Assembly: GCF_900129225.1 (NCBI RefSeq) | Contig: NZ_FQUG01000002.1 | Coordinates: forward strand, 310,001-374,000 | Reading direction: 5' to 3' | Length of the DNA: 64,000 nt | Origin: Schwartzia succinivorans DSM 10502 | GTDB lineage: Bacteria > Bacillota > Negativicutes > Selenomonadales > Selenomonadaceae | In this document: piece by piece, positions 27,170 to 36,500 of the stretch | Position numbering within the stretch: the stretch's first letter is position 1 | How the letters are laid out: every line of letters begins with the position of its first letter | The notes under the pieces: generated by a model | What the model was told of the DNA's origin: nothing | The model's database searches: none | What the model saw: the letters and a program-made list of their open reading frames with translations, nothing else | Translations under genes and position numbers: made by a program

Positions 27170-27198
27170 TTGCAGTTAGCCGTATAGACTGGTACAAT
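27170..27198 (+). promoter_or_regulatory. Promoter of the AAA+ regulator gene
   Basis: TTGCAG at 27170-27175 and TACAAT at 27193-27198 have a 17-base spacer. This is the only clear signal in the 305-base gap 26986-27290, which is AT-rich and has no gene. No -24/-12 sigma-54 promoter is seen. Confidence 0.6.
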
Positions 27199-27290
27199 AA
27201 AAGGAAATATAGATTTTAATAAGTATGAGACATCATACCTCTAAATAAGAGAAATGACAGAAAATATCACATGGAAAGTGAGGAACAAAT

Positions 27291-29201
27291 ATGATACGAG
27301 AACACAGAAGCCGTGAGAAATTGCTGACGTACTATGATAAGTACATAAACGAAGGTGTCATTGATCCGAATGTCCATCCATGGGTTGCGGAGTCATGGAT
27401 GAAGAGCAAAAAGCTCAATGTTCAGTCGGATACCATGTTCACCGGACGTAAGCTCAGCACGGAGGATTTTCGGCTTTTGCAGGCACAGCATAAGGAGGCT
27501 GTGGATTATCTGGAGATCATGGTTGATAATATCCGTGAATTCTTCCAGAAGTATAATCTTTGTCTTCTTCTTTTGGACTCTGACTGTGTTGTTCTGAAGA
27601 GTTACGCGCTTCCGTATTTTCAGATGACCGCGGGAGAAATTGAGGGCGTTCGTGTAGGCATCGAGGAGGTCGGCACCTCCAGCATCTCCATTGCACGTGA
27701 GCATGAAACTCCCTTCTGGCTTTTCGGACCTGAGATGTGGGTGAAGGATTGCCAGGGTGGAGATGCCTGCTCGGCACCTGTCTATATGAACGGAGAGCTC
27801 AGCTATATGCTGACGCTTGTTGCAGTAAAGCAGTCCGAAATGCCGCAGGATGCTGTCATCGCGATGCTGCTGACTTTGGGGAAATCCCTTGAATTCTATC
27901 TTTCCCAGATGCAGCGGCTTCAGGCACAGGAAACTATACTCGACGCGACGCCTTTCGCTGTGTATCATGTCATGCCCGGAGGAGACGTCGCATATGCAAA
28001 CAAGCTCGGTCTCACAAGACTGGCAGGGATTGGCGCGCAGAAGAATGAAAGAGAGATGCCGAATCTCAGCGATGTCGTAATGAATTATCGTCATACGCCG
28101 ATTTACAACGGCTTCCGAGGTGTGCCGTCCCATAATAAAGAGGTTACATGGATAACTCAGGCAAAAACCTACGAGGACATCACAACGGTAGTTCCTTTGG
28201 GCCGGGATATTGACCAGGCAGTGTCCAGCGTTGTCGTTGTTTCCATGCCTATTGAAGATCTCCGCACCCTTGTGGCTCATGCGGCAGGCTATACCGCAAA
28301 ATACAGCCTTAGCTCTATGGTGGGAGAGGGAACAACCTTTGCTGCTATGAAGGATAAGGCAGCACGAGTAGCAAAGAATAAGCATCATGTGCTGATTCAG
28401 GGCGAGTCAGGGACAGGAAAACAGCGTCTTGCTCACGGTATTCATCAGGCCAGCCCGAGGGCAGCCGGCCCACTTATCACACTCCGCTGCGGGGATGCTA
28501 CTCCGGAGCTTTTGGAGCAGGAGCTTTTCGGAATTGTACTTGATTCCGAAGGAAGCCATCCGGGAAGACTTGAGCTTGCATCGGGAGGCACTCTGTTCCT
28601 TGATGAGGTAGAAAAAATGCCGAAAAATATTGCGGCGCAGCTTGCAAAAAATCTTCAGAGCGGTACTTCCTGCCGCATAGGTGAACGCGTAGAGCGTTCA
28701 ATTGATGTGCGCATTGTCGCCGCGTGCGACAGTGACTTGAAGCGTCTCACGGAGCGCGGTCTTTTTGATAAAACTCTCTATGAGATTGTATCGAAGAGCG
28801 TTATCCGTGTGCCGTCTCTCAGAAGCCGCCGCGAGGATATTCCAACTCTGGTCGGACATATTGTAAAAGAGCTTGCAGCCCAGCATCAGATGCAGCCGAA
28901 AAAAATTCTGCCGGAGACGGTCAAGGTTCTGCACGACTACGATTGGCCGGGTAACATCAAGCAGCTGCAGAGCGTTCTGGAATACGCGTTTTTCAACACG
29001 AAGGGCGATACTATCGGGCCTGATGATATCAGCCTGATGGGTGATATAAAACCTGATAATAAATGGAAGGAAGACCGTGAGGTCTTCGTTAAGGCTTGGA
29101 AGGCTGCGGGAGGAAATGTAAGCCGCCTCGCAAATCTTTTGAGCGTCAGCCGCGTTACATTGTACAGATATCTTAAGAAATATGGACTTGAAAAGTCATA
29201 A
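27291..29201 (+). CDS. DhaR/AcoR-like GAF-PAS-AAA+-Fis transcriptional regulator lacking GAFTGA
   Basis: A 636-residue regulator: N-terminal helical/GAF sensor (about 1-205; WVAESWMKSKKLNV), PAS-like segment (about 215-330), AAA+ domain (Walker A GESGTGKQRLAHGIHQAS near 371, Walker B GGTLFLDEVEKMP, RREDIPTLVGHI), and a Fis-type helix-turn-helix at the end (VSRLANLLSVSRVTLYRYLKKYG). Where sigma-54 activators have the GAFTGA loop after ELFG, this protein reads IVLDSEGSHPGRLE. It therefore probably does not remodel sigma-54 holoenzyme; DhaR and TyrR are precedents for such proteins acting with sigma-70. It has no evident target operon beside it; trmB follows after 17 bases. Confidence 0.87.
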   Translation: MIREHRSREKLLTYYDKYINEGVIDPNVHPWVAESWMKSKKLNVQSDTMFTGRKLSTEDFRLLQAQHKEAVDYLEIMVDNIREFFQKYNLCLLLLDSDCVVLKSYALPYFQMTAGEIEGVRVGIEEVGTSSISIAREHETPFWLFGPEMWVKDCQGGDACSAPVYMNGELSYMLTLVAVKQSEMPQDAVIAMLLTLGKSLEFYLSQMQRLQAQETILDATPFAVYHVMPGGDVAYANKLGLTRLAGIGAQKNEREMPNLSDVVMNYRHTPIYNGFRGVPSHNKEVTWITQAKTYEDITTVVPLGRDIDQAVSSVVVVSMPIEDLRTLVAHAAGYTAKYSLSSMVGEGTTFAAMKDKAARVAKNKHHVLIQGESGTGKQRLAHGIHQASPRAAGPLITLRCGDATPELLEQELFGIVLDSEGSHPGRLELASGGTLFLDEVEKMPKNIAAQLAKNLQSGTSCRIGERVERSIDVRIVAACDSDLKRLTERGLFDKTLYEIVSKSVIRVPSLRSRREDIPTLVGHIVKELAAQHQMQPKKILPETVKVLHDYDWPGNIKQLQSVLEYAFFNTKGDTIGPDDISLMGDIKPDNKWKEDREVFVKAWKAAGGNVSRLANLLSVSRVTLYRYLKKYGLEKS

Positions 29202-29218
29202 GAGAAGGAGAGTTTCAT

Positions 29219-29869
29219 TTGCGTTTGAGGAGAAAGCCTTGGATTGACCAGGCTATCCACGATTTTGACGATTTTGTATTCCCGAAGGACCGCCCGGCTT
29301 CAGAGGCGCAGAAGGGAGAATGGCATTCCCTGTTTGGCAGCGAAAAGCCTCTTTATGTTGAGCTTGGAACGGGCAAGGGTGATTTTATAAGTCAGCTTGC
29401 GGAACGTGAGCAGGAGAATAATTTTATCGGTATTGAGGCACAGCAGGATGTGCTTTATCAGGCTGCGGTAAAGGTTCGCGATAAGGGACTGTCAAATGTA
29501 CGCCTGCTGGTTTTTGATATAAATGAAATCGAGACAATTTTTGCTCCCGGCGAGGTTGCGGGATTTTATATCAATTTCTGCGACCCGTGGCCTAAGGCGC
29601 GTCATGCAAAGCGCAGGCTGACCTGCCGGACGTTTCTTGAAAAATACCGCAGACTTCTGGTGCCGGGAGGCCGTATCTGTTTCAAAACAGATAATCGGCC
29701 GTTGTTTGATTATTCCCTTGAGGAGTTTGCCGCGGTCGGGCTTGAGGTACAGGATGTTACCTATGACCTGCATGCCGAAAACAGACCTGATAACATCGAA
29801 ACGGAATATGAGCATAAGTTCAGCCTTCTTGGACAGAAAATCAACCGTTGTGAGGTGATCTTCCCATGA
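29219..29869 (+). CDS. trmB: tRNA (guanine-46-N7)-methyltransferase
   Basis: A 216-residue class I methyltransferase starting MRLRRKPWIDQAI, with SAM motif VELGTGKGDFISQLA, FIGIEAQQDVLYQAA, and the TrmB signature NFCDPWPKARHAKRRL. It methylates G46 of tRNA using S-adenosylmethionine. The start is TTG 29219 behind AAGGAG at 29205-29210. Its stop overlaps the following rodA/ftsW-type start (ATGA). Confidence 0.95.
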   Translation: MRLRRKPWIDQAIHDFDDFVFPKDRPASEAQKGEWHSLFGSEKPLYVELGTGKGDFISQLAEREQENNFIGIEAQQDVLYQAAVKVRDKGLSNVRLLVFDINEIETIFAPGEVAGFYINFCDPWPKARHAKRRLTCRTFLEKYRRLLVPGGRICFKTDNRPLFDYSLEEFAAVGLEVQDVTYDLHAENRPDNIETEYEHKFSLLGQKINRCEVIFP

Positions 29870-31068
29870 ATGGGGAGAAGCTCCGGGATTTTAAGGAGAA
29901 ACACTCCTGGAAATTCTGGATGAATGACAGGGAGGCAATCCTTGGTATTGTCGTCCTGCTTCTTATTATCGGAACAATAAATGTATTCAGCTCCAGCTTT
30001 GTGCTTTCGGAGACCTATTACGATACTCCGTACTTCTTTTTGTCAAGGCACGGTATCAATGTATTTGTGGGGTGTGTCTGCTTTTTTGTGGGCGCACTTG
30101 TTGACTATCATAGATGGCGCTCATGGATTGTCGGTATTTTTGCGATTGTTGTCATCATGCTGATAGCTGTGCTCGTTGTAGGAGTAGAGGTTAACGGAGC
30201 AAAGCGGTGGCTTCAGCTCGGTATTACTGTGCAGCCTGCTGAATTTGCCAAGATGCTGGCTATATTCATCGAGGCAGCCTATATTTCCTCGCGCGTGTCA
30301 ATCGGAGGAAAATGCCAGATGTTGCATGCCCAGCTTGGCGTCCTGCTGCTGCTTTTTATACTGATTGAGCGTGAGCCTGACGGCGCGACAGCAGCACTGG
30401 TGCTGGGTGTTCCTATGTGTATGCTGCTCATGTCAAACATGGCGAGGCAGATGAAGCTTACTCTTATTGGCATGATTGTACTGGCAGGCGGTGTAATCTG
30501 TATTCTTCAGCCCTATCGTCTTAATCGTGTGCTTACGATGCTGAATCCCTGGCAGGATGCAACGGACAGCGGCTATCAGATTGTCCAGTCGCTGCAGGCT
30601 ATCGGCTCCGGAGGCTTCTGGGGAATGGGACTCGGACAGGGGATAAGCAAATATCACTATCTGCCGGAGGCTCACACTGATTTTGCTTTCGCAATCCTTT
30701 GTCAGGAAAACGGTTTTTTGGGTGCCTTCGCGGTTATTCTGCTTTTTGGGGCATTTACGTATTATGGAGCGCGTATTGCAGCTACGGCGAAGGATGCCTA
30801 CGGACAGATTCTGGCGGCAGGAATTGTCTGTCTGATTGTCGGACAGGCTGTAGCAAACATGCTTATGGTAGGAGGATGGTTCCCTGTTGTTGGTGTTCCG
30901 CTTCCGTTTATAAGCTACGGAGGCTCATCGCTTGCGGTCAGCCTGGGTGCAGTTGGCATTCTGTTTAACATCGGGCATAAGAGTGCGCCGCCTAAAACAC
31001 TTGTTACTTCGGCACCGCCGAAAAATGTTGATGTTTTTGGAAGACCAAGACTGAAACGAATCAAATAA
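29866..31068 (+). CDS. RodA/FtsW/SpoVE family peptidoglycan glycosyltransferase
   Basis: A 400-residue polytopic SEDS protein with about ten membrane segments. Family stretches are NGAKRWLQLGITVQPAEFAK, EREPDGATAALVLGVPM, PWQDATDSGYQIVQSLQAIGSGG and the C-terminal PVVGVPLPFISYGGSS. SEDS proteins polymerise glycan strands from lipid II together with a class B PBP. Its cytoplasmic N-terminus and context do not separate FtsW (division) from RodA (elongation). It overlaps trmB by 4 bases. Confidence 0.92.
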   Translation: MNGEKLRDFKEKHSWKFWMNDREAILGIVVLLLIIGTINVFSSSFVLSETYYDTPYFFLSRHGINVFVGCVCFFVGALVDYHRWRSWIVGIFAIVVIMLIAVLVVGVEVNGAKRWLQLGITVQPAEFAKMLAIFIEAAYISSRVSIGGKCQMLHAQLGVLLLLFILIEREPDGATAALVLGVPMCMLLMSNMARQMKLTLIGMIVLAGGVICILQPYRLNRVLTMLNPWQDATDSGYQIVQSLQAIGSGGFWGMGLGQGISKYHYLPEAHTDFAFAILCQENGFLGAFAVILLFGAFTYYGARIAATAKDAYGQILAAGIVCLIVGQAVANMLMVGGWFPVVGVPLPFISYGGSSLAVSLGAVGILFNIGHKSAPPKTLVTSAPPKNVDVFGRPRLKRIK

Positions 31069-31093
31069 GTTTATTCGGAAAGAAGAATGAGAT

Positions 31094-31756
31094 ATGATTG
31101 TCTATGCCGTTGACAAAGGCGGAGAATATATTACCGTTGAGGAGAGCTTGCGGCGTCATCCCGAAGGGAAACGCAGCATTTATGTAAATCTTACAAACAG
31201 ATGCACCTGTGCATGCACATTCTGCCTCCGTACAATGAAAAAAATGGCAGAGGAGCATTCACTCTGGCTTAAAGAGGAGCCGTCGGCAGAGCTTGTTAAG
31301 AGTGAGCTTGGCAGAGTACCATGGGAATACGTGGAAGAGGTTGTTTTCTGCGGCTTCGGTGAACCTACGATGAGACTGGAAGTCCTCAAGGAGCTTCTTC
31401 GTTATATCAAAAGTGTGCAGCCGCAGGTAAAGACACGGGTGAACACGAACGGCCTTTCAGATTTGTATTTCAAAAGGGACACAGCGCCGGATTTTGGCGG
31501 AGGCATTTTGGACACTGTTTCCATAAGTCTCAACGCGTCCAATGCGGAGCGTTATCTTGAGCTTACGCGGAGCGAGTTCGGAATAGATTCCTTTGATGCG
31601 ATGCTTTCATTTGCGCAGCATGTCAAGGAGTATGTCCCGGAGGTTGTTTTGACGGTTGTGGATCATGTGGAGGATGACGGTGAAATCGCTCTCTGCAAAA
31701 AAATATGTGATGAACGCGGGCTAAGGCTTCGTGTGCGCCCGTATGAGGATAGTTAA
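31094..31756 (+). CDS. TatD-associated type radical SAM protein
   Basis: A 220-residue protein: after YVNLTNRCTCACTFC, the radical SAM CX3CX2C cluster motif, come VEEVVFCGFGEPTMRLEVL and TRVNTNGLSD, and a shortened TIM-barrel half. This matches the small radical SAM family often encoded beside or fused to TatD nucleases; its substrate is not established. Here no tatD gene is adjacent. It follows the SEDS gene by 25 bases and ends at a terminator, so it is probably the last gene of the trmB unit. Confidence 0.85.
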   Translation: MIVYAVDKGGEYITVEESLRRHPEGKRSIYVNLTNRCTCACTFCLRTMKKMAEEHSLWLKEEPSAELVKSELGRVPWEYVEEVVFCGFGEPTMRLEVLKELLRYIKSVQPQVKTRVNTNGLSDLYFKRDTAPDFGGGILDTVSISLNASNAERYLELTRSEFGIDSFDAMLSFAQHVKEYVPEVVLTVVDHVEDDGEIALCKKICDERGLRLRVRPYEDS

Positions 31757-31764
31757 ATAAATGA

Positions 31765-31801
31765 GAAGTCTCCGTATGCGTTATTCGGAGGCTTCTTTTT
31801 T
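31765..31801 (+). terminator. Terminator after the radical SAM gene
   Basis: The stem GAAGTCTCCG / CGGAGGCTTC (one T-G pair) is followed by a run of eight T. Confidence 0.85.
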
Positions 31802-31864
31802 TATGGGATATATGGCGAAACGAGAACAGTATGTGTTATGTTCGAAAGAATATGTGTCATTTGC

Positions 31865-31893
31865 TTGCAGGAATGAAGTCTTCTTTGTAGAAT
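31865..31893 (+). promoter_or_regulatory. Promoter of the yqeB-HAD unit
   Basis: TTGCAG at 31865-31870 and TAGAAT at 31888-31893 have a 17-base spacer. The leader then holds an eight-codon ORF (ATG 31900 to TAG 31926) and an inverted repeat GCGTTGTT / AACAACGC (31906-31913, 31942-31949) followed by CTTTT. Confidence 0.55.
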
Positions 31894-31991
31894 AATATTA
31901 TGAAAGCGTTGTTGATCGTCCGATAGAAATAATAAATAAAAAACAACGCCTTTTAGAGTTGGAATTGGATATGAAGGGAAAGACGCAGCTT

Positions 31992-32825
31992 ATGAAGCAT
32001 TTGATTATTATTCGCGGAGGCGGAGAGATTGCTACGGCGATTGCCTGCCGTATGCATAATGCGGGATATGATGTACTGCTTCTTGAAAAAGCAAGACCAT
32101 CAGCAATCCGCCGCGAGGTTTCGTTCGCAGATGCCGTCTATGACGGAGAAAAGACTGTAGAGCGTCTGACGTGCTACTGCGCGGAAAATGTGAAGGCAGC
32201 AGAAGCTCTTCTCAGGAGCAAAAAAATAACAATGCTTGTGGACGCTTACGGTAGATATATAAAAAAGTTTCGTCCACATATTCTGGTAAATACTCTGAAC
32301 GGAGATATTGAAGGAAACAGAATTCAGTACCCTGCCGACTATGTAATCGGACTCGGCTCAGGCTTCTGTGCTCATCGTGATGTTGACTGTGTCATTGAGA
32401 CACGGCGCGGGCACAATTTGGGCCGTCTGATATATGAAGGACATGCTTTGAAGACACGCAATATAAAGGATCTTGAGAGCGAGACGGGTGCTCTTTTTAC
32501 CGCAGGCGCGGTTGGAGTAATCAGGAGTCCGCGTACTATTTCAAATGTGCTTCGGACAGGTGATGTCATCGCAGAGCTGTATGATGAGGAAAACGGCAGA
32601 AATGTGGAGATTTCTGCTCCTTATCCGGGGATACTGCGTGGACTGATTCATGACGGGTATCGCTGCCTGTCTAAGGATATTATAGTGGCAGAGGTCGATT
32701 CGAGAAATGACCCCGGAATATGCTTTTCTATTTCGGAGAAGGCGAGATGCATCTCAGGCGCAGTGCTTGAAGCTGTTCTTGCGTTTGAATCAGGGAATCG
32801 TTCTGCCGCCAGAACGGAGATTTAA
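31992..32825 (+). CDS. yqeB: YqeB family selenium-dependent molybdenum hydroxylase system protein
   Basis: A 277-residue protein with an N-terminal nucleotide-binding-like stretch (HLIIIRGGGEIATAIACRMHNAGYDVLLLE). YVIGLGSGFCAHRDVDCVIETRRGHNLGR and GAVGVIRSPRTISNVLRTGDVIAE follow. This matches the EF2563/YqeB family linked to labile-selenium molybdenum hydroxylases; its molecular role is not defined. No hydroxylase, YqeC or selenium gene accompanies it here. ATG 31992 is preferred for its GAAGGGAAAG upstream; ATG 31971 and TTG 31959 are in frame. The HAD gene follows after 2 bases. Confidence 0.85.
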   Translation: MKHLIIIRGGGEIATAIACRMHNAGYDVLLLEKARPSAIRREVSFADAVYDGEKTVERLTCYCAENVKAAEALLRSKKITMLVDAYGRYIKKFRPHILVNTLNGDIEGNRIQYPADYVIGLGSGFCAHRDVDCVIETRRGHNLGRLIYEGHALKTRNIKDLESETGALFTAGAVGVIRSPRTISNVLRTGDVIAELYDEENGRNVEISAPYPGILRGLIHDGYRCLSKDIIVAEVDSRNDPGICFSISEKARCISGAVLEAVLAFESGNRSAARTEI

Positions 32826-32827
32826 CA

Positions 32828-33472
32828 GTGAAGGCTTTTTTGTTTGATATGGACGGAGTGTTGGTTGATACCCAGCAAATCCATACACTTGCGTTGAAAA
32901 AAATATTTGAAGAATACGGCATTGAGATTTCCATGGAGGAACTGGCGTCCTTTGCCGGAACAAAACGGGGGACGGCTTTTCTAAAGGCTGCTGAGGAACG
33001 AGGGGTATCTCTGCCAATTGAGGAAATGTGCGATGCAAAGGACAGATTGTTCGATGCGATGATAGAAAAAACAGACCTCAAGCCGATTCAGGGGATACCT
33101 GAGCTCCTGGAGCAGCTGAAAAGGGATGGCGTGCTTACCGCAATCGCCTCATCCAGCAGCAGGGATTTTATTTCTCTCGTTGTTGACCGTACAGGAATAC
33201 GGCAGTATTTTGATGCTTTCATAAGCGGACAGGAGCTTCCGGAATCAAAGCCAAATCCTGCAATATATCTTTTGGCGGCACAGACACTAGGGGTTGAACC
33301 GTCTGAGTGCATAGTTTTGGAGGATGCGCATCTGGGTGTTGAGGCTGCGAAGCGTGCGGGTATGCGTTGTATCGGATACCGCAATCCAAATTCCGGAGCC
33401 CAGGATTTATCGAAGGCAGATGTTGTTGTAGACCGTATGGAAAAAATAATACGAATGATTGGAACCCTTTAA
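32828..33472 (+). CDS. HAD superfamily IA phosphatase / beta-phosphoglucomutase-like
   Basis: A 214-residue HAD hydrolase: motif I FLFDMDGVLVDT (nucleophile DxD), alpha-helical cap (about 15-80), motif II TAIASSSSRD, motif III Lys in ESKPNPAIYLLAA, and motif IV VLEDAHLGVEAAKRAGM. The motif order and size match subfamily IA phosphatases and beta-phosphoglucomutase relatives; the substrate is unknown. The start is GTG 32828 with GGAG upstream. It is almost contiguous with yqeB. Confidence 0.9.
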   Translation: MKAFLFDMDGVLVDTQQIHTLALKKIFEEYGIEISMEELASFAGTKRGTAFLKAAEERGVSLPIEEMCDAKDRLFDAMIEKTDLKPIQGIPELLEQLKRDGVLTAIASSSSRDFISLVVDRTGIRQYFDAFISGQELPESKPNPAIYLLAAQTLGVEPSECIVLEDAHLGVEAAKRAGMRCIGYRNPNSGAQDLSKADVVVDRMEKIIRMIGTL

Positions 33473-33514
33473 GTATTACAGTGGAGACGGCAGGACAAGG
33501 AGCTGTTTGCGCCT

Positions 33515-36500
33515 ATGAAATCTTTTGAATTCTCTGAGACAGAACGGAAGCTGTTAGAAGAACTCCCGGTAGCTATGTGCGTGTTCCAGCGCGTGGGATG
33601 GAAATATCATGTACTTTTGGTGAGTGACGGATATTGCCAGCTGCTTAAGCTGCCGCGAAAGAGCATGCGTGTCACGGAGTCTGGCATGGATCTTATGGTC
33701 TACGAAGAGGACATGGCGACACTTGAAAACATGCTTTCATATGTGGAACTTCACCCGGATGCAGTGTATCCGGTTCGTTTGCGTGTCCGCGGAGCAGACA
33801 ATAGATGTCTGCATCTGCGTTTTACAGGAAAGCCGCGTGAACCGCAAAATGGGGTCCGTCTTGTGTATGTGTCCTGTGTGGACGTGTCGGCTGAGGAGGA
33901 CATGCACCGCGCTCAAAGCCGTGCAAGGGAGCGTTCGGATCTGCTTCTCGAAAAGGTACTGAGCACGACGGAGGCCGCAATATTCTGGAAGGATGCAGAC
34001 AGGCGTTTCATTGGCGCAAACAGAGCTTTTCTTGATTACTATGGATTTCCGTCTGTACAGTCGATTCTCGGGAAAACTGATGAGGATCTGGGCTGGAATA
34101 TTGAAGTTGATAAATTCCGCGATGATGAGAAAAAGGTTTTGGAGGGTGTTTCTACATACAGAGAGTTCGGGCATTGTATACGCAAGGGAGAGGTGCGCGA
34201 TATTGTAGCCAGCAAGGCACCTCTTTACGAGGACGGAAAAATCGTAGGTCTTGTTGGCTCCTTTGAGGATGTTACACAGGAGCGGCGGCAGCAGAATGAA
34301 AACGGAAGACTTACGCATATTTTGGAAAATGTGCCCGCAGGTCTGTGTATGTATCAGCTTTTTTCGGGCGAGTTCGTATGCGTTTTTGTAAACCGCTATT
34401 TTACGACAATGACAGGAATACCGATGGAAGCACTGGGCGGAGAGCCTGTAGATGCAATACATCTTTTTCTTGAGCCGGAGGACAGGGAGTGGCTCAGAAA
34501 AACTCTTGTTGAGATGGATAAGAGCAAGCGTGATGAAACTGATGGAATCCTGCATATCCGCAAAAAATCAGGGACAGGCTTTGGCTCCTTTTATGTTATC
34601 GTCCGCCGCGTGATTTATGCGGCAGGAGTGCGCTATTATGTAAGCTACACTGATGTTACGGAAGAAAAGGAAATGGAGCGCAAGCAGAAGGCTGAGCGGA
34701 GGGTTTTGGAAAGGGTTCTGGAAAAGGCTCATATTCTTGTGTGGGAATACAATCCGGAAACACATAAGGCGAACTTTATCAAGACAGCCCATTTTGATTC
34801 CGCAATGAAGATACACGGACTGGACGGAGATTCCGTGAATGTTCCTGAATCACTGATAAACAGCATTGCTCCCAACGATCGAAAAAGGTATATTGAGTTT
34901 TACCGTGCTGTGCAGAATGGCACATCAGGCTCCATTGACGTTGAGCTGCGCATTCCGGATGAAACAGAGAAAAGGTATGAGCGAATCACATATCTGGTAT
35001 CCCATGATGCGGACGGTAAGCCGGTTCAGTGGTATGGAATGTCCCAGAATATTACTGCAGAGCTCAGACTGATTGAAAATTATAATCGTGAAAAGATGAT
35101 GCTGAGGAAGACCAGTCCGGAAAATCTTTTCGCGAAGTCCAGATATAATCTTACCGATAACCGTATGCTGGTTTTCTGGGTGAAGGATAATGCCAAGGGC
35201 GTAGAAATAACGCCCGATATGAATTATGATACTGTTCTTGAGGCCATGATGGAGTCGGCTATGGATGAGGCTGAGCGTCAAAAAATAAAGGAGACGCTCG
35301 GCAGGGAAAATGTCATACGCAGGCATCGTGACGGAGAACAGACACTTTCTGTGGAGTTTAAGAGGAAGACTCTTTCGAACCGTCTCAGCTGGGCACTGGC
35401 AACGGTCAATACCTTTACGCTTTCGGACGGCTCTATTGAGGCATTTACCTACGGTTACGATATTACGGAATCTGTACTAAGCCAAAAGATAATGACGCTT
35501 TTGGAGGAGCTTGATTTTGACCTGATAGGCGTTATTGATACAGAAAGCGGCAGATATTTCATGCATGATACCGTTGCACATCCTGATGAAAGTGTCAGAA
35601 TGTGGGGCGGTGACCTTAATGAACATATAGCTGAGCTTGTACGAGGTCATGTACCGGAAGCAGAGATAAATGAGGCTCTTGAAGCGATGTCGCCGGAGCA
35701 CGTGCGTTCTGAGCTGAGGCAAAACGGAAGCTACGAGTATGCGATGAACTTCGAAGAAGATGGACAGATTCACAGGAAGCTTGTAAGATTCTGCTATCTT
35801 GATTCAAAGCATAATTACGTATTCCTGTGCCGACAGGATATCACAAAAGAATACCGCAGAGAGCTTGAGCGGGTACAAAAACTCAACGCTGCCCTGCAGT
35901 CGGCACATCAGGCAGACGAAGCAAAGACGATGTTCCTGGCAGGAATCAGCCATGATATGCGTACGCCGTTGAACGGAATTATTGGTTTTACACGGTTGGC
36001 ACTGAAAACCGAAAACATGGAGCACAGGCTGGATTATTTGAAGAAAATTGATTCCTCGGGAAAACTCCTGCTTTCATTTGTAAATGACGTTCTTGAGCTT
36101 TCACGTCTGGACAGCGGAAAGAATACGATGCATCCGGAGGAAATCCTGCTTAACTCGCTCATTGATGAAGTAGTTGTCCCCGTTCGTGTTTCGGCAGAGC
36201 AGAAGTCTGTTCATTTTGTCACGGATATTCCGCAGGGAATGAATGTTTCGGCTTTTGTAGATAAGCTGAAAATGCAGGAGGTTATGCTGAACCTTTTGTC
36301 AAATGCGGTGAAGTTTACTCCTGAGCAGGGAACGGTCATGTTCCTGTTTGAGATTTTGGAAGAGCCTATACAGGGCTGCAATACCAGAATTGTTGTGCAG
36401 GATACAGGTATCGGTGTCGGACATGAATTTATTTCTAAGATGTTTGAACCGTTCATGCAGGAGCATAATGCGCTGACTAAGAATATTTCAGGCGGAACGG

